From Limanda limanda (Eukaryota; Chordata; Actinopteri; Pleuronectiformes; Pleuronectidae), in NCBI RefSeq assembly GCF_963576545.1, contig NC_083646.1, forward strand, positions 11,986,991 through 12,050,990: 64,000 bases of DNA, read 5' to 3'. The notes under the pieces are model-generated. The model did no database searches. It saw nothing but the letters and a program-made list of their open reading frames with translations, and had not been told where the DNA came from. The position numbers and the translations under genes are program-made. The stretch's first letter is position 1; the number at the start of each line of letters is the position of its first letter. This document shows, piece after piece, positions 44,153 through 56,900 of the stretch.

Positions 44153-44157
44153 TTCAT
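44092..44157 (-). other. Short upstream ORF overlapping the gba1 start
   Basis: On the minus strand the second exon begins directly after its acceptor with ATGAAATGG. The first ATG (44157-44155) is out of frame with the gba1 ATG (44152) and opens a 21-codon frame ending in TGA at 44092. Its context is weak (C at -3, A at +4), while the gba1 ATG has G at -3 and G at +4. Ribosomes would be expected to reach gba1 by leaky scanning. Confidence 0.6.
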
Positions 44158-44249
44158 CTGCAAACAAAGTGGATCCAGTTGCATATGAATGAAACACTGG
44201 TTAATTCAGTAAAACAACAACAACAACACGTCACAGCAGATGATCTCAC

Positions 44250-44400
44250 CTGACAGGGTCCAGACAGAAACTGTGACATGTCCTGGGAAATAATGGAAAT
44301 ACAATGTTCTCTCTACCATCCACTCTCACGTGCTTTGTACCAAACCAACACTTCCTGTAACGGCGGTGTGTGTTGACAGTCATGTGACTTTGTCATGTGA
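44250..44400 (-). promoter_or_regulatory. gba1: gba1 non-coding exon 1 and promoter with MITF/TFE-type E-boxes
   Basis: A minus-strand donor ..ctgtcag|gtgaga at 44249-44250 ends a non-coding first exon that splices to 44157. Just upstream lie CACGTG at 44327-44332, GTCATGTGAC at 44379-44388 and GTCATGTGA at 44392-44400. These resemble the CLEAR element (GTCACGTGAC) through which TFEB controls lysosomal genes, human GBA1 among them. The exact transcription start is not determined. Confidence 0.55.
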
Positions 44401-44847
44401 ACACCGGTGCAATAACCTATACCGGACACCAGGAGGCACTGCACCTTCATATAGATAATAAATAAGATATTAAATAAAAGTGGTTAAATTGAGTTTTTAA
44501 ACTGTTCTGATCATATTCAGTTTTATTTTTTGAATTTTTGCAGCATGTTTGATCCAAATATATATTTCAGTGACATTATCTTACAACAGCTTTGCTCAAT
44601 ATCTGCATCACTTTTTATTAGTTTCTCAAGGTGTATGTGGAAATATATACAACAGTGGCATCTATCTACCTATCTATTTATCCATCTATTCCTCCATCTA
44701 TCCATGTTACTTGCAATTAAAGATTTTATGAAGATGTTCATAAACAGAACGACTCTCAAGCAGCAAAGACAAAGATGTGATGATCATACAGGGGATTTTA
44801 AAAATGATCAAGAGATAAATGACTGACACAAGCACTTGGTTCAATGT
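44401..44847. other. Intergenic sequence between gba1 and dap3
   Basis: About 450 A/T-rich bases with a short ctatctacctatctattta run near 44660. No gene is seen. Confidence 0.6.
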
Positions 44848-44853
44848 TTTATT
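44848..44853 (-). terminator. dap3: dap3 poly(A) signal (AATAAA on minus strand)
   Basis: TTTATT on the plus strand, about 115 bases beyond the dap3 stop at 44967-44969. Confidence 0.65.
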
Positions 44854-44966
44854 ATCAAAGCAACATACATGCATCATAATTTACAAATGACAGAAATGGA
44901 CATTGGTAAGTTTGTATCTTCCTAGGACACTGATATCTCTGTGTGATGTTGTGTTTCTCTGTGACT

Positions 44967-47900
44967 TCATAGGGAGGAGCAAAGTCTTTCCATCATGGTT
45001 GGATTTCTGTTGGTCATAAAGACGAGTTCTTTCTTCCCTTCCTCTGTCAGACCTGATGGGGACAAACAGTTAGTCGAACAGCATCACTTAAAGTTAACGT
45101 CATAGTGAAAGCTTCGGCGTCAGTAACACTTACTCTGTGGATGCTGCAGCCAGTTGCGATCCATATAGTAAAGATAACAGCTCTCAAACTCCTTCTCGCT
45201 GTAGTTGGGCACCGACACCGGGATGAACGGGTCCATGTTGTCGAAACCCGTCTGGTGAGCGGCACAGAGACAGGAAGTCAAAATACAGGACATCAAACCA
45301 GTCGTCTTCATGCAGACAAACACATCGTTGGTTTCAACAGCATAATAAGAGCTGTATTAAGATCACAAACAGACAAAATTATATTCAACACAAGCCATGC
45401 TTTAATATTCAAACAAATACAGATATTAGGATTTATATACCTCAGACACACAGAGGGAAGAAACCAGTAACACCGGTTTTTAGATGTGTAAACATGGTGC
45501 CTGGTCATGAATAGAAGTCGAAATGATTTAACACTATGCGATCAAAGCATCAACCATTTTTATTTAGTAAAATGTTATTTGACCCTTCCTTCAGCTTTAT
45601 AGTTCCGTCCTCGTCCTCCATAAGTGGAAGAGGTGGTTGACAGCGATGGATTTATTGGTCCATTAGTAAATTGATCTAGTTAGATGCAGCCGACAGCAGA
45701 TAAATATGACGGTAATAAATAATCCTGTAAAAACCCATTGCGACAACACAACAGCACAGTACGACACTCCCAGCTTTCAGGCTTTAAAACTGAACAAGGT
45801 AGACAGGATGAGGACACATTCAAAATCCTGTCAGGTTGAAGTTTCTGTTCTAAGCAGAATATTCTCATTCTCTATAATCTTTTACAAGCTATCAGTACCA
45901 GATTAAAGAATAAATGTGCATCACTCTACAGGATATCGTTAAGATTGTTTCTCCAGAGGCAGCGACGCACACTCATGTCTCATGTGACCTCATGGAGACA
46001 TAAACAAAATAGAGTGGCATGCAGCGACAACTGGCTCTAATGTTATTAAACAAAAGCAGAAGGTTAACGAGTCTGGATGAATGTGTTGAATGAATGTTTT
46101 CTGTTAATATTACTTGATATATTAGCCGCCTTGTTGCTCAAAGAAAACAAAAGGTTTGTTTTGCAAATCAATAATAAAACCTTATGTCCTGTGTGTTACA
46201 CTAAAAGTCATATTTCAAAGTCAGATGATATGATCCTGATAATCGGAACGGCGCAGCCATGAGGTCGGAATTGCAATTTCCTGATTAATAACCAGAGTTA
46301 GTAACGAGAAGGAAAGATGAATCTGCTGTCAGATCTTGATGAGAAGTTCTAGAGATAAACGTGATAAAATGACCTCTGACCTCTCCCAGCAGCTCTTGAG
46401 GCAAGTAGGCAGATTTTGAAATGAAGAGGGAGCCCGTCTGACACACAGTGGAGATGATGGCGCCTCCAGTCTGAGACAAGAGAGTGCATGTTAATGAAGA
46501 AATAATTTTTATGTTTATAAAATATTCTCATGTAACTATGGTCAATGCCTTTAGTGTGTTCTTCTCACCCAGTCATTGTTCATCAGCTTCCTCAGGTTAT
46601 AAACCAAAGTCAGCTCCTCTGGCTCCACCTGATGATGGCGAGAAACAGAGACACATAAAACATCCTGTCTGTTGAAACTGAGACGCATGAAGACGAGGAT
46701 GAAACATGACAGGATTGTAAATATGTTTTCTCACAGCGCTCCTATCCTCCTTCTTGATGGTGGATCTTCCCCACAGGGCGTTGACACCATCCACAGCCAC
46801 GGCCAGTTTAAAGTTGGACTCCGGCTGGCCGCTTTGTAGTCTCAGTTCCTTTATCACTGCCCCGACAACATCACTGCTGCTCTTCACACGAGATATTCCC
46901 TGTGGAAAAGGACACACAATCGAAACCTGAAGACACTGTATTGTGAATACAAAAAAGTGACAATATACCACTCTCTAGAAAGAGAAAATCTGTGAAACTG
47001 AGTTATGGAAAAGTAGTTAAGGTAAAAATCTCGGACATCGGAACCATCCAAGCAGGTTTTCTGTGCCGCAGGTCTCTGGTAAGAGACTGTGCACCAGACT
47101 GACCCTACAGCTTGTGGACCAAAACCTATCAATTCCTTTGAAACATCACGTAAGGGTTCTGAGAGAAAATGTTATAAATAAAAGGATCCCAGGGAGCTCA
47201 GTGTGCCGAGTGTTAGATTCTGTCTTAGAGACCAACAAAATCATTTTACCTAAACTGATCAGTATCTTAATGAAAAATTTAGATTCTCATCAGAGGGAGT
47301 GATAAACCTCTGTCAGCTGCTGGAGCCGAACATAACCGACCTGACACATGGAGCAATGTGCCCACAGTACCACAGACTGTCTGTATTGATCTGTGCTTCT
47401 TTACTTGTGGCAGTTGATTAATGGGTAATAAGTCGTTAATGAGCTTTGGTTACTGCACAGGAAATAAATTCAATTTTCGTGCCTAGTAAACAGTAATCTA
47501 TCGCATTTGTTTAATTTTAAGCCTCTAAAGACCAAACTGTTTAATTCAGATGCCAAAACTGGGGATGTGAAACAAAGTCAGTGAGAAATACGATACCACA
47601 ACAGTCAGTCTAACCTGCTTTGTCTCATATTGTGCTGTCAGATGGCTGATGATATGATGATCTAACCACATTAAAAGCCCATAATGAGCTCACAGTAACA
47701 GCGTCACCTAAAAATAAACCCACTGACGAACCAGACACAGCCCGGCAGCGCTGCTGTCCCAAAGTTTCCTTTAAATCACAAGCTAAACAACAGCAGAGAA
47801 AAAGGAGAAATTCACAGGCTGTGCATAAATTCACTTCTCTTTCTGCCGTTGAGAGTATGTAGTACAAAAACATTGTGCTGATCCATCACCCTGCTCAGTT

Positions 47901-50900
47901 CATCGGCTATCGATCAGCACTAAGCACAGGCGAGGTGAAAGATGAAACTTTAATGACCCCTTTGGGGCAGCTGTTAAGGCAGAGAGAAAGAACAGCGAAC
48001 AGATAGAATTAAATCGTGGAGGGGGAGATAAACTGCAACTCCTGCTGCACAAAAATAGTTACTCAACGTTCAGAAGAATAAAGAGAGCACTCACCTGATC
48101 CACCAACTGTCCCAGTAAGCTCCCCTCCTCGGTGAACTCCCTCTTTGTCCACACATAACGCTGCTTTGTCTTTATCTGGGAGGAAAAGGTCAAAATTTCA
48201 CTCACTATTTTTATACAAACAAGGTTCTCATGTAAGTTGCCAGTGTTTCTTCCGCCAAACATTCAAAATGGAAAGTAAGGATTGTGTTATTAATCTTACA
48301 ATAATCATTCTCATAAATGTCTCAAGCCTTTCCTAACTGCACAATGGTATGTTTCTATTGGAATTAACTGCATGTGTCAATATGTTTAAGACTGTGATTA
48401 TGTGATTAAATCAATAGTGCTTAAGTAAACACTCTACACTTTGCTATTTAAAGTCCCGAGTAAAGTTAACAACCTAAATTATCCAAAAGCATAATCTGAT
48501 CAGTCTGTTATGTGGCTGTCTACTTTATTACACACAAGACAGTATTGTTTCTTACAGTGATTTACAGGTTATTATATTTTTACTCTATACTCCATAAATG
48601 TTATTTTTTACGAATACAGATTTGTGTGCTGATTACATTAAAATGTTACTTTTCCTTTAAACAATAAACCTACAATTATCAAACTGTTCTCTTGCTACTA
48701 AGAAACTGTATTTAAAACTAGAGTAGATTCAGGCTTGTTCATCCAGCAGTTTAATTGCTTTATGTTATTATTAACCGCTGTGAAAACACAGTTAAGGCAC
48801 ATTTAAGGAATATTAATGCCTGAGAGATTGTTGATAATGTGACAAATCATTTCCAGCACAACAAGCCTTAATTTGGCTATGTATATTTAAAGTGACTTAT
48901 ATAATTATCATTTGATGAGTGATGTTGATCCACCAGGGTTTCCGTAGGTTTCCTCAGGTTCAATTTAAGACTTTTTAAGACCATAATAAATTAATTTCAA
49001 GACCTAAGTCAAGACGATAGATGTGAGGGAATATCAGAGTCCTAGAATTACTGACACTTCCCCATAATTGAGAGGACAATAACCCTTGAACACCACGTTA
49101 TCTCTCAAACTACAGGCAGAGACAGTAGGTATCCTTAAACTTTACCAGAGCCAAACTAACTGTACTGAGATAAATTGTGAATTAATAAGTTATCAGTCCC
49201 AAATTGTACTCGTTTGTTGTTTTATTACAGCGTGCTGATATCTGGATCGTTGAGAAAGAACTTCAACATACAGAGATGTTACAAACTATGCATGCCAAGG
49301 AAATTTCTCTAAAAATTATTAAAAGGAACTAAATTAAAACTCGACTAAATATATTTGAGACCTAGAGCCTAATATTTCGCCATATTCAAGACTTTTTAAT
49401 CTTACACAGACTGTGTAAGACTCTGCAGAAACCTTGATAAATGCACACTGCCCAACAAGTGTTACCTTTAAAAGGAACTGCTCATTGGTTATTTTGAAAT
49501 CGCGCAGCCATTCCGCAGCTTGTAGCGGCTGGTCGAAGCGAGCGGTGTTAAAGGACGAGGGCAGCAGCTCTTTACAGTTCTTCACCCACAGGAAGGCTGT
49601 GTAGAAAAAAAAGAACACAGAGAAGATGTAGAAGGGAAACTCCTGAAACTCTCCGTTTACCAGTGAGCAGCCATGAATCATGTGTGACTGTGTCTGTCTC
49701 ACCGTCAGGAACGTGCAGCACCAGCCACCCCTGTGTGTGGCAGAAGTGGACGGTGTGGCAGAGAGACATCGTCTTCCCGCTGCCCCTCAACCCGTCTGAA
49801 CAGCTCTGATGTAAGGTCGACAACAGTCAACAAGTCACAGAGGTTGTTTACTTTTCTGCCTGTGCGAGTGTTGCTTTGAAGGATACAGAATATATATCTG
49901 TGCGCGGGTTTGCTGTAGTCGGCTTTCTTCAGGTACGAGATGACCTCCAGAGCGGGCTGCCTCACCATCATGCAGGCTTCATTGAACGTCTTCACCTGTA
50001 AAACCAGGCATTCAATCATGTAGTCATTTTATTTTACTATTAAATACTTGTGTTTATGCAATGATACAAACAAGATCCCACCTGTTGTTGATAGCGCCAG
50101 GGGAGTCCATGAGGGAACACGGTGCTGATGTGTGCAGAGGGCAGAGTGTAATACTGTCCTAAATGTTTCTCAGACTGAAATTCCTGGAAAGGCACAAAAG
50201 TAAGTATTAATACAAACACATATCTGATGGAGCCAGGCTGTTTAACAAAGTGGTCACTGGCTCTGAGCACCATGGTGCTGATATATTCACTGTCTGATTA
50301 CTCACTGGATTATTTTCCTGGGTCCTGAAAACTGAGAAAGGTTCAGGATCTGACTCAACAGCCACAGCCTCCAGCTGCTGCCCACATCCAGAGGTGTGAA
50401 GGCTCCTTACATGCGTCACCTGGGAAAATTCAAAAGGGGGAATATTTAATATACACAGGAACATGTTCAGGAATGTAAACAGCTTTAATGTAAACATGTA
50501 CCGTGATCAAACACACTTAGATGTCTGAGAGGCATTTTGATAAACAACTCAAATATTATTTTAAATTCAAATCACACAGATGAACCTTTCTGCAGCAGCT
50601 CAGGGACTGAATGGATGAATCCAGTGTCAAAAGGAGATCATATCAATATACTTGTTCTCCTTCTAATTCAAATAACCGTAAATATTTACTTTACATTTAT
50701 ATATATGACAGGAAATCTTTTAAATCATGTGTCAATTGATACATTTTTAACATAAAAAACCCAAATCATCTCATTGATTAATCAGTTCAGCATTGTTTTG
50801 ACTTATTCTTAATTTTCCTTATGATCATTTCAATAGCTACCAAACAAGAAAAGGAAACGTATTTTAACACATACACGTTTGAAAAACAACTACACGACTT

Positions 50901-51188
50901 ATATGACGTGTAATAATTGTAGTTATATGATTGTTAAATGCTTATAAAATGTATAATTTCAGTAGAAGAATTGACTAGTTGGTTTATTGACAGACATGAG
51001 CTGATGTCCAATGATCAGCTGCAACATTTTCCTCCTTTAGCTGTAAACAGAGCAACACGTTACACAGATCTACACGTTTCTATTCTCACTGAAGCACAGA
51101 GCAGGTTCTGTGACAGTGAACAGCTTCCTCTCATGAGCTGTGACCTCACCGTTTGCCGGAGTCTGAAGGACAGTCTGTGCAGCGCCAT
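44967..51188 (-). CDS. dap3: Small-subunit mitochondrial ribosomal protein mS29 (DAP3)
   Basis: A GTP-binding protein of the mitochondrial ribosome small subunit, also described as a positive mediator of cell death. Coding exons in transcript order: 51188-51150, 50419-50306, 50183-50082, 49995-49887, 49795-49703, 49596-49466, 48175-48095, 46899-46735, 46628-46569, 46470-46381, 45251-45134, 45052-44967. They join in frame to 395 residues (human 398). The basic N-terminus, [13 protein letters not shown], is consistent with a mitochondrial presequence. The P-loop GLRGSGKT (about residues 123-130) keeps the GxxGxGKT pattern; its codons lie at 49770-49793. Other shared blocks are [59 protein letters not shown] and [17 protein letters not shown]. 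The C-terminus ends MMERLCSSL. No frame break is seen. Confidence 0.95.
45252..46380 (-). other. dap3: dap3 intron, nothing recognised
   Basis: About 1.1 kb, A/T-rich. Open frames here are short and lack similarity to known proteins. Confidence 0.6.
46900..48094 (-). other. dap3: dap3 intron, nothing recognised
   Basis: About 1.2 kb without a recognisable exon or repeat. Confidence 0.6.
48934..49436 (+). mobile_element. Non-autonomous terminal-inverted-repeat element, copy 2
   Basis: It opens cagggtttccgtaggtttcc and closes ctctgcagaaaccttg, imperfect inverted ends. The interior contains tttaagactttttaagacc near the left end and aagactttttaatc near the right. It lies in the dap3 intron 48176-49465, ending about 30 bases from the exon at 49466. 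The 8-base flanks (tgatccac and ataaatgc) do not match, so no target duplication is visible. It is related to 11117-11580 in reverse orientation. Confidence 0.65.
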
Positions 51189-51345
51189 GATCTGAAACCC
51201 AGAGAAGGACACGAGTTCAGATCCTGTCCACAGAGACAGAGACAACTACAGGTGATGATGTGTGTGGACAGACTGACAGCTCTCACCTTGGGTAACGCAC
51301 GCTGAGCTAACAGCTAACATCAGCAGCGCGGAGCAGCTTGAGATG
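51189..51345 (-). promoter_or_regulatory. dap3: dap3 non-coding exon 1 and promoter region
   Basis: The ATG exon starts at 51191, three bases before the ATG, after the acceptor ggtttcag. Upstream, a donor ..cccaag|gtgaga at 51286 can end a non-coding exon 1. Transcription likely begins shortly beyond about 51345; the start site is inferred. Confidence 0.5.
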
Positions 51346-53040
51346 GTGCACACGTTCACTTCCGTGTATCTTCACCGAGGAGGATCTCGGATAATGTCAG
51401 GGAGACATAAATCTCCTGTGTTCAGGGTTGAAGCTGAAAGTAAAAACCTCAGGGCGGCCGGAGAAGTGAATATAAGTCAACGAGCCGGAGCCGACATGGG
51501 CACCGCCATCATGCAGCCCACAGCAGGAAGTGACGAAATGCTATCAGGATTCTGTTCAGCCAATTAGGTGCCAGGAGCCAGGCGACGACAACAGAGGAAA
51601 ATGGAGTTTGATATGTTTCACCTGTACTAACAATAACAATAATAACAGTAAATAATGTATACATTCCATATGTGCCTATGTTTTAAGACATCTTTAAACT
51701 GTATCGTTATATCATATGATTACATTTTTTTTTTAATTAAATTAAATTAAATTAAATTAAATTTAGTTGCGCAGAAGTGGACAGTTTTTTTTCTTCTTTT
51801 GCCAAAATGTAACTAGTTTGTAAATCTGTTTTTGCTGTTTAATCAGTTGAACTAAGCACAATCTGTAAATATATGAAAACTAAGCTTTTCGATTCAGACT
51901 GTGCTGTGTGCGAATCTGTGATACAGATATTACTTGAGCAACTTAAATACTAAGGTCTTGCAAGATCTGTCTTGCAGAAGAACCCTAAATCAATATCCAG
52001 CTTTAATACTTTTATATTCAGGGGATAATGCCCTTATTATTATCCATATTCTTAAATAAATTGTGTATTACATTAAAATGTCCTATTACACTATTCTGTA
52101 TCTATTGAGACACTGAGCCTGTAGGTGGTTGTTTACTGGGTGACATTCATCCGTGTGCATTCCATGGGGAATTTGGAGAATACAGAGTACATATGATGCA
52201 GAGCACAGGAGGAATATGGGGCAAGTAGAGACCTACAAGCATTAGTCTTTGTCCCATGACCCCACAGGGAGTTATTCTGGTCCTGTGCATAGACACCAAA
52301 AACTACACAGCAGTAACAGAGGTGTTAGTAGAATCAGAACAATTTATTAGAGACCACACAACCAAGGTGGTGGGATTATTTTTCATTGATGCAGAGTCTT
52401 GGAAAGTACTGCTATAAGTACAAATTAACACTATTAATAACAACAACAAATACATGTTCTATATTCTTCCTTTACCCTTATAATAATAATATTGCTTTGA
52501 TCATTAATGTTTATTATTACTTTATTGTAATGTTTAAAACTCACACTAAAAATAGGCAATGTTTCGTTGTGCATTACATCGTTTTTTGTATTTCAACTGA
52601 ATGAAAAAGTATTTTCTGTTAAACTGACACAGATGAACTTTTTAATAAGTGCTCAGCCACCCGCCCCCCCCCCTGCTGTGAAGCTCCTGTTACGTTACAC
52701 CATGCAACTTTTCAGCTGCTCTCTCACAATCCTACCAGCCAACCTATTTTAGCCAAGTCGTCGCCATTTTATTAATCGTCTAAACAGCCCTCCCCCGTTC
52801 GCCTGTTGGGAACCACAACGAGATCCTGCGCCGTGTTCCCAGTTTGATCTCGTCCTCTGACCACATGAAAATGGCCACGCAGTTGCATTCCCGCACATCC
52901 AGGCAACCTCTCTCTCTGCTCTGGTAACCACACACACACACACACACGCACACGCACACACACACGCACAGCAAGCAGCGCGTCGTCCTGACACGTTAAC
53001 AGCCTGTGCGCAATTACGCAAGCGGCACAATCTGAGCCAT
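51346..53040. other. Intergenic sequence between dap3 and ash1l
   Basis: About 1.7 kb between divergent genes. It contains an (AATTA)n-like run at 51735-51763 after a T10 tract, and a CA/CGCA run at about 52929-52970. No gene is supported. Confidence 0.65.
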
Positions 53041-53438
53041 TACTACCGCGGGGAGGGAGCGACGTAACTTTCCCCGAGAGAAAAAGGAGAAGAAGAAGAA
53101 GAAGAAGTGGTAAAATAAAAAAAACACCAGCAGCGCCAGTGTAACCAGTCCGCCACCTAGCTGCAGAGACTGGATGATTATGAAAACACCCGCGCACAGC
53201 GTGCTGCACGGCGGGCTCCTCCGGGCTCCGATGGCACCGACACTCGGCGAGAGGAGGTGTTCGACCCTCCGCTGGCCTCAAGTGCGCGATCAGAGCCACG
53301 TCTAATGCACCAGGAGCTGAAGAAGAAGAATAAGGAGAAGAAGAAGAGGAGAGGAGGAAGAGGAGGAGAGGAGAGCAGGACAGCAACACCTTCGCCTCCT
53401 CCTGCCTCCACGCAGTTGGCTCCGGGACGCGCTCTCGG
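53041..53438 (+). promoter_or_regulatory. ash1l: ash1l promoter/CpG-rich region and non-coding exon 1
   Basis: C/G-rich sequence with a (GAA)n run near 53090-53107 and purine-rich aagaagaag tracts. It ends at a strong donor, gctctcgg|gtaagt, at 53438. Exon 1 has no in-frame start leading into exon 2. Its 5' end is not determined. Confidence 0.6.
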
Positions 53439-53871
53439 GTAAGTAGCCTACGTAGCCTTATCACGGATTGTCATGGCAGTGCGTGTGAGAGTGCGCGTCA
53501 GTGTGTGCAGGCCCGACATCAACACAACCACACCACCGGAGGTTACGGGGATATTTTGTTTGTGTGAGTGAGTGTGTGTGTGTGTGTATGTGCATCCGCT
53601 TTGCGCTAATTTTATCCCTTGTTGCTGAGTGTATGTGTACCCCCCCCCCCCTCCTCGGTTCTCCGTGCACGGTGATATTTCTTATTTCAATGTTGCTGAC
53701 ACCAGCAGAAGAGCCAGCAGAGGACAGGCGGATAGAAGAGAAGGAGGAGGGGGGGGGGGGCAGAGGTGTCTCGGGACTGATCCACAACACAAACCCTGCA
53801 AGAGCAAGCACATTTTCATGCTACGTACACCGCCCCCCCCTCCTAATCCACTTCGATGTTGAGTTTCAACG

Positions 53872-53912
<41 letters not shown>

Positions 53913-56900
53913 ATGTTTGAAGAAGATCGGATGTGCGATGTGTTGAGGTAAAGGAGCGACGACAACAACAACACGTGCATGTGTGTGTCATTTGTAAGTG
54001 CGACAGCAGAGTGGTTTCCAGCGGGTGCGCAAAGTCATCCTGGAGAAGGGAGCTCATGTGGACGTGCCCAGTAAAACCAGTGCGAGGCTACTCCAGAGTG
54101 GTTAACACCCCCCCACTGCTGCCCGTACTGTATCTACAGTAGCAACATCAGTCAGCCTACGCAGCTGCGACCTGGGTACACAATGTACGACCCACACACT
54201 TTTAATACACCCCAACTAATGTGGGTGTGTGTCTGCATCCATGTGTGGGTGTGTGTGTGGTTCAGGTATTGCTCCTGCTCTGGGGACCTTTACCTGTTTA
54301 CTCAGTCAAAATACGGGGACTTGTCTTCCTTATGGGGACATAAAATAAAAGTCCACATAACGCAAATCAATAAATTGAAAAGTTAAGACATGATTTAGGT
54401 TAGGTTTGGGTGTAGTTTAGAGTCAGGGTAAAGGTAAGGGTTTAGGGTAAGGCAAGTAGTAACTATGGTTAAGACTATTCTAGTGTTCAGGTTGGTTAAG
54501 GGGACCATACATTCAAACACCTGCAGGTGTTGAGAAGGCACAGATTTATATATTTGTCTATCTGTTACATGAAAAACATCAGAGGTTAGGGGACACAGTT
54601 AGTGGTAGAGGGCAAGGAAAGGTGTTAAGGTTATGGTTAGGAGACAGGGAAGGGGTTAAGGTCAGTGTTAGGGAATGTGGCAGGGGGTTAAGGTTAGGTT
54701 AAGGGACAGGGCAGGGGATAGGATATGGAAATAAAACAAACAGAAAGGAGGTAAGTGAGTTAATAGGTTTGTATGCAGACCAAGTTAGTTGGGATTAGAG
54801 TACTGGTTAGGATTAGGTATGCATGTTGGGTTTGGATTAGGGAGAGGCAAGTAGTAGCCTGATTACAGCTGAGGTTAGAGTCAGTCTCCAGCAAATGACT
54901 TGAGACTTGTCTTCCTCATGGGGACAAAAATCAAGTACCCATAATAACGTAATCGTTAAATTTCAAGGTGAGGTGTGTGTGTGTGTGTGTGAGGAGGAGG
55001 AGGGAGACTGAAGTGAAAACATCCCTGAACATATGGAGCATCACCCTCTGTGAGAGGCTTCATGGTTCAGATGTGAGATGCCAACACAGCAACCGGATTT
55101 CCAGGGGGCAGCGCGGCCACGCTCCTGCTGTTGTCAGGCAGATGACAATGGTGCTGTAGTTATTGATGATAACACCGTCATGGGATGCTGATGATGGCTG
55201 GAAATATGGTGGGCCGTTATCATGATTTAATCGGCTCCTCGGCGCTGCCAAGGAGCCCACACGGACTACAGTGTCAAGTCCACCCATCATCCTGTCACTG
55301 GGAAAAGCTTCTGGTCTAATGTTAGAATAATTCTGAGTTATGTTTGAGAGGTATAGCTGTGTGGAGAGTATAAAAAGCTATTAGTATGCACTTTGACTCA
55401 CGTTGAATTGACTTGCCCTTTTAGGTTTGCAAACCTGCCACTCTACTCCTGTTTTTATAGTCCCTTTGCACAATTTGATCATAACTCGTTTGACTCCAGA
55501 TTTCTCCTGATTGCCCGGATTCCTCCTCAGTTTGCACCTCTTCATTCAGGTCAGGATTCTGGAGTAGAGGTCATGATTAAAAGTGGCTGCTGTGATTTAA
55601 GAGGACCGCTGTCCATCTCTGTGCTCATTTTCATTTCACTGTGAGGAGGAGGTTTGGCCTTGGAAATGCTTTCCAATACGGTTGCATAACAGCAAGTTAT
55701 TGGAACAGATGTTGATTTGAGCTCAGCGGGATTCAAGGAAAAGAGGTTTGGGTGTGGGGGGGGACCGGGAGGCGCGAGAGATAGCCCACTGAGCTCTTGA
55801 ATGAAAATATTATCCGAGATGCAGTTGTAGGTTTCAGGGGGCAGTTCGACGTGTTGAGAGACGGATGAGCTATTTCATAAGAGGCTCTCAGGAGCAATTT
55901 GCAGGAATGCTTGGCAGGGTGTGTTTGATTAGAAAACGGACGAGTGTCTTTCTTAATGAGAGAGAATAATGAAGGAAGCATGACAGAAGATGCTGCTTCC
56001 ATATCCCCGACACGTTGGGTCGAAAACCGTATTGAACATGGTGAGAGTGAGAGTGAAAGTTTTCCTGGTGAGGAGAATGTTATTGTAGGGTGTGTTGCTC
56101 TGCTGTAATGTCACATTAAAAGTCCATTTACAATGGGGTCAATGAAAAGCTTACTTGACTTAGAGGAAGCAATGGGAGGAGGAGGAATTTGCACTCCTTT
56201 CCAAAAATAAGTTTTACCCTTTCCTACGGATTTGTGTTACCACTACTGAAAAAGGGGGAGGAGGGGAACGGTCAGACCGTGAATAGAGGGATTTAGGCAG
56301 GAGAGGAGAAAAAGGAACGACGCGGAGGAGGAAATATGGTTCTGATTAACATGGATACAGCGCATGAGTTGACCATTTTACTGTGTGGTCTACAGGGAGA
56401 GAGCGAGGGGAGAGTGGATGGGACTAATAGAGAATGCATGCAAACGCTTTCTGCCAAACATGAAGAGGGGAGTTTCGGAGAGAAAAGACAGTACAGCAGA
56501 GGGAAGGGTGGGAGGAGAAGTGCTGGTGGGAGTAGCTGAGAACAGAAGGCGCAAAGACAGCGGGGAGAGGAGGGGAGGAGACTGGATCAAGTGTTTGAAT
56601 TAGTCGGGAGCTGATTGATTGATATATTGATTTGAGAAAGAGGACGCAGGGTGTAAAGGTTGGGACATAAGTAAAAGCGCGGAGGATTAACAAGCGTTTG
56701 CTGTCGTTCAGAGTTGCCGTTGTCTGTGGATTATTGGAGAAAACTATCTGACGGTGATTCTGAAAGAATGTGAGTAGGTCTTTCTTTCCCGTTAGTGCCG
56801 ACGTTCTGGGAAACGGCAGCGTTGATTGGTCCCCTGGGTTTTCTGTATGATGAGATCATCTCTGTGGACACACACTTCACCACCTCTCTACAGCTGCCTG

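Noticed and set aside
48926..49444. Target-site duplication for the element at 48934-49436
   Set aside because: The 8-base flanks tgatccac and ataaatgc are not alike, so none is claimed.
52772..53464. 230-residue minus-strand open frame with a Leu-rich stretch opposite the ash1l promoter
   Set aside because: It begins at GTG, lies in C/G-rich low-complexity sequence across ash1l exon 1, and resembles no protein I know. Composition alone explains its length.
54385..54860. True interstitial telomere array
   Set aside because: The TTAGGG units are irregular and mixed with GTTAAGG; it is better described as a degenerate simple repeat.
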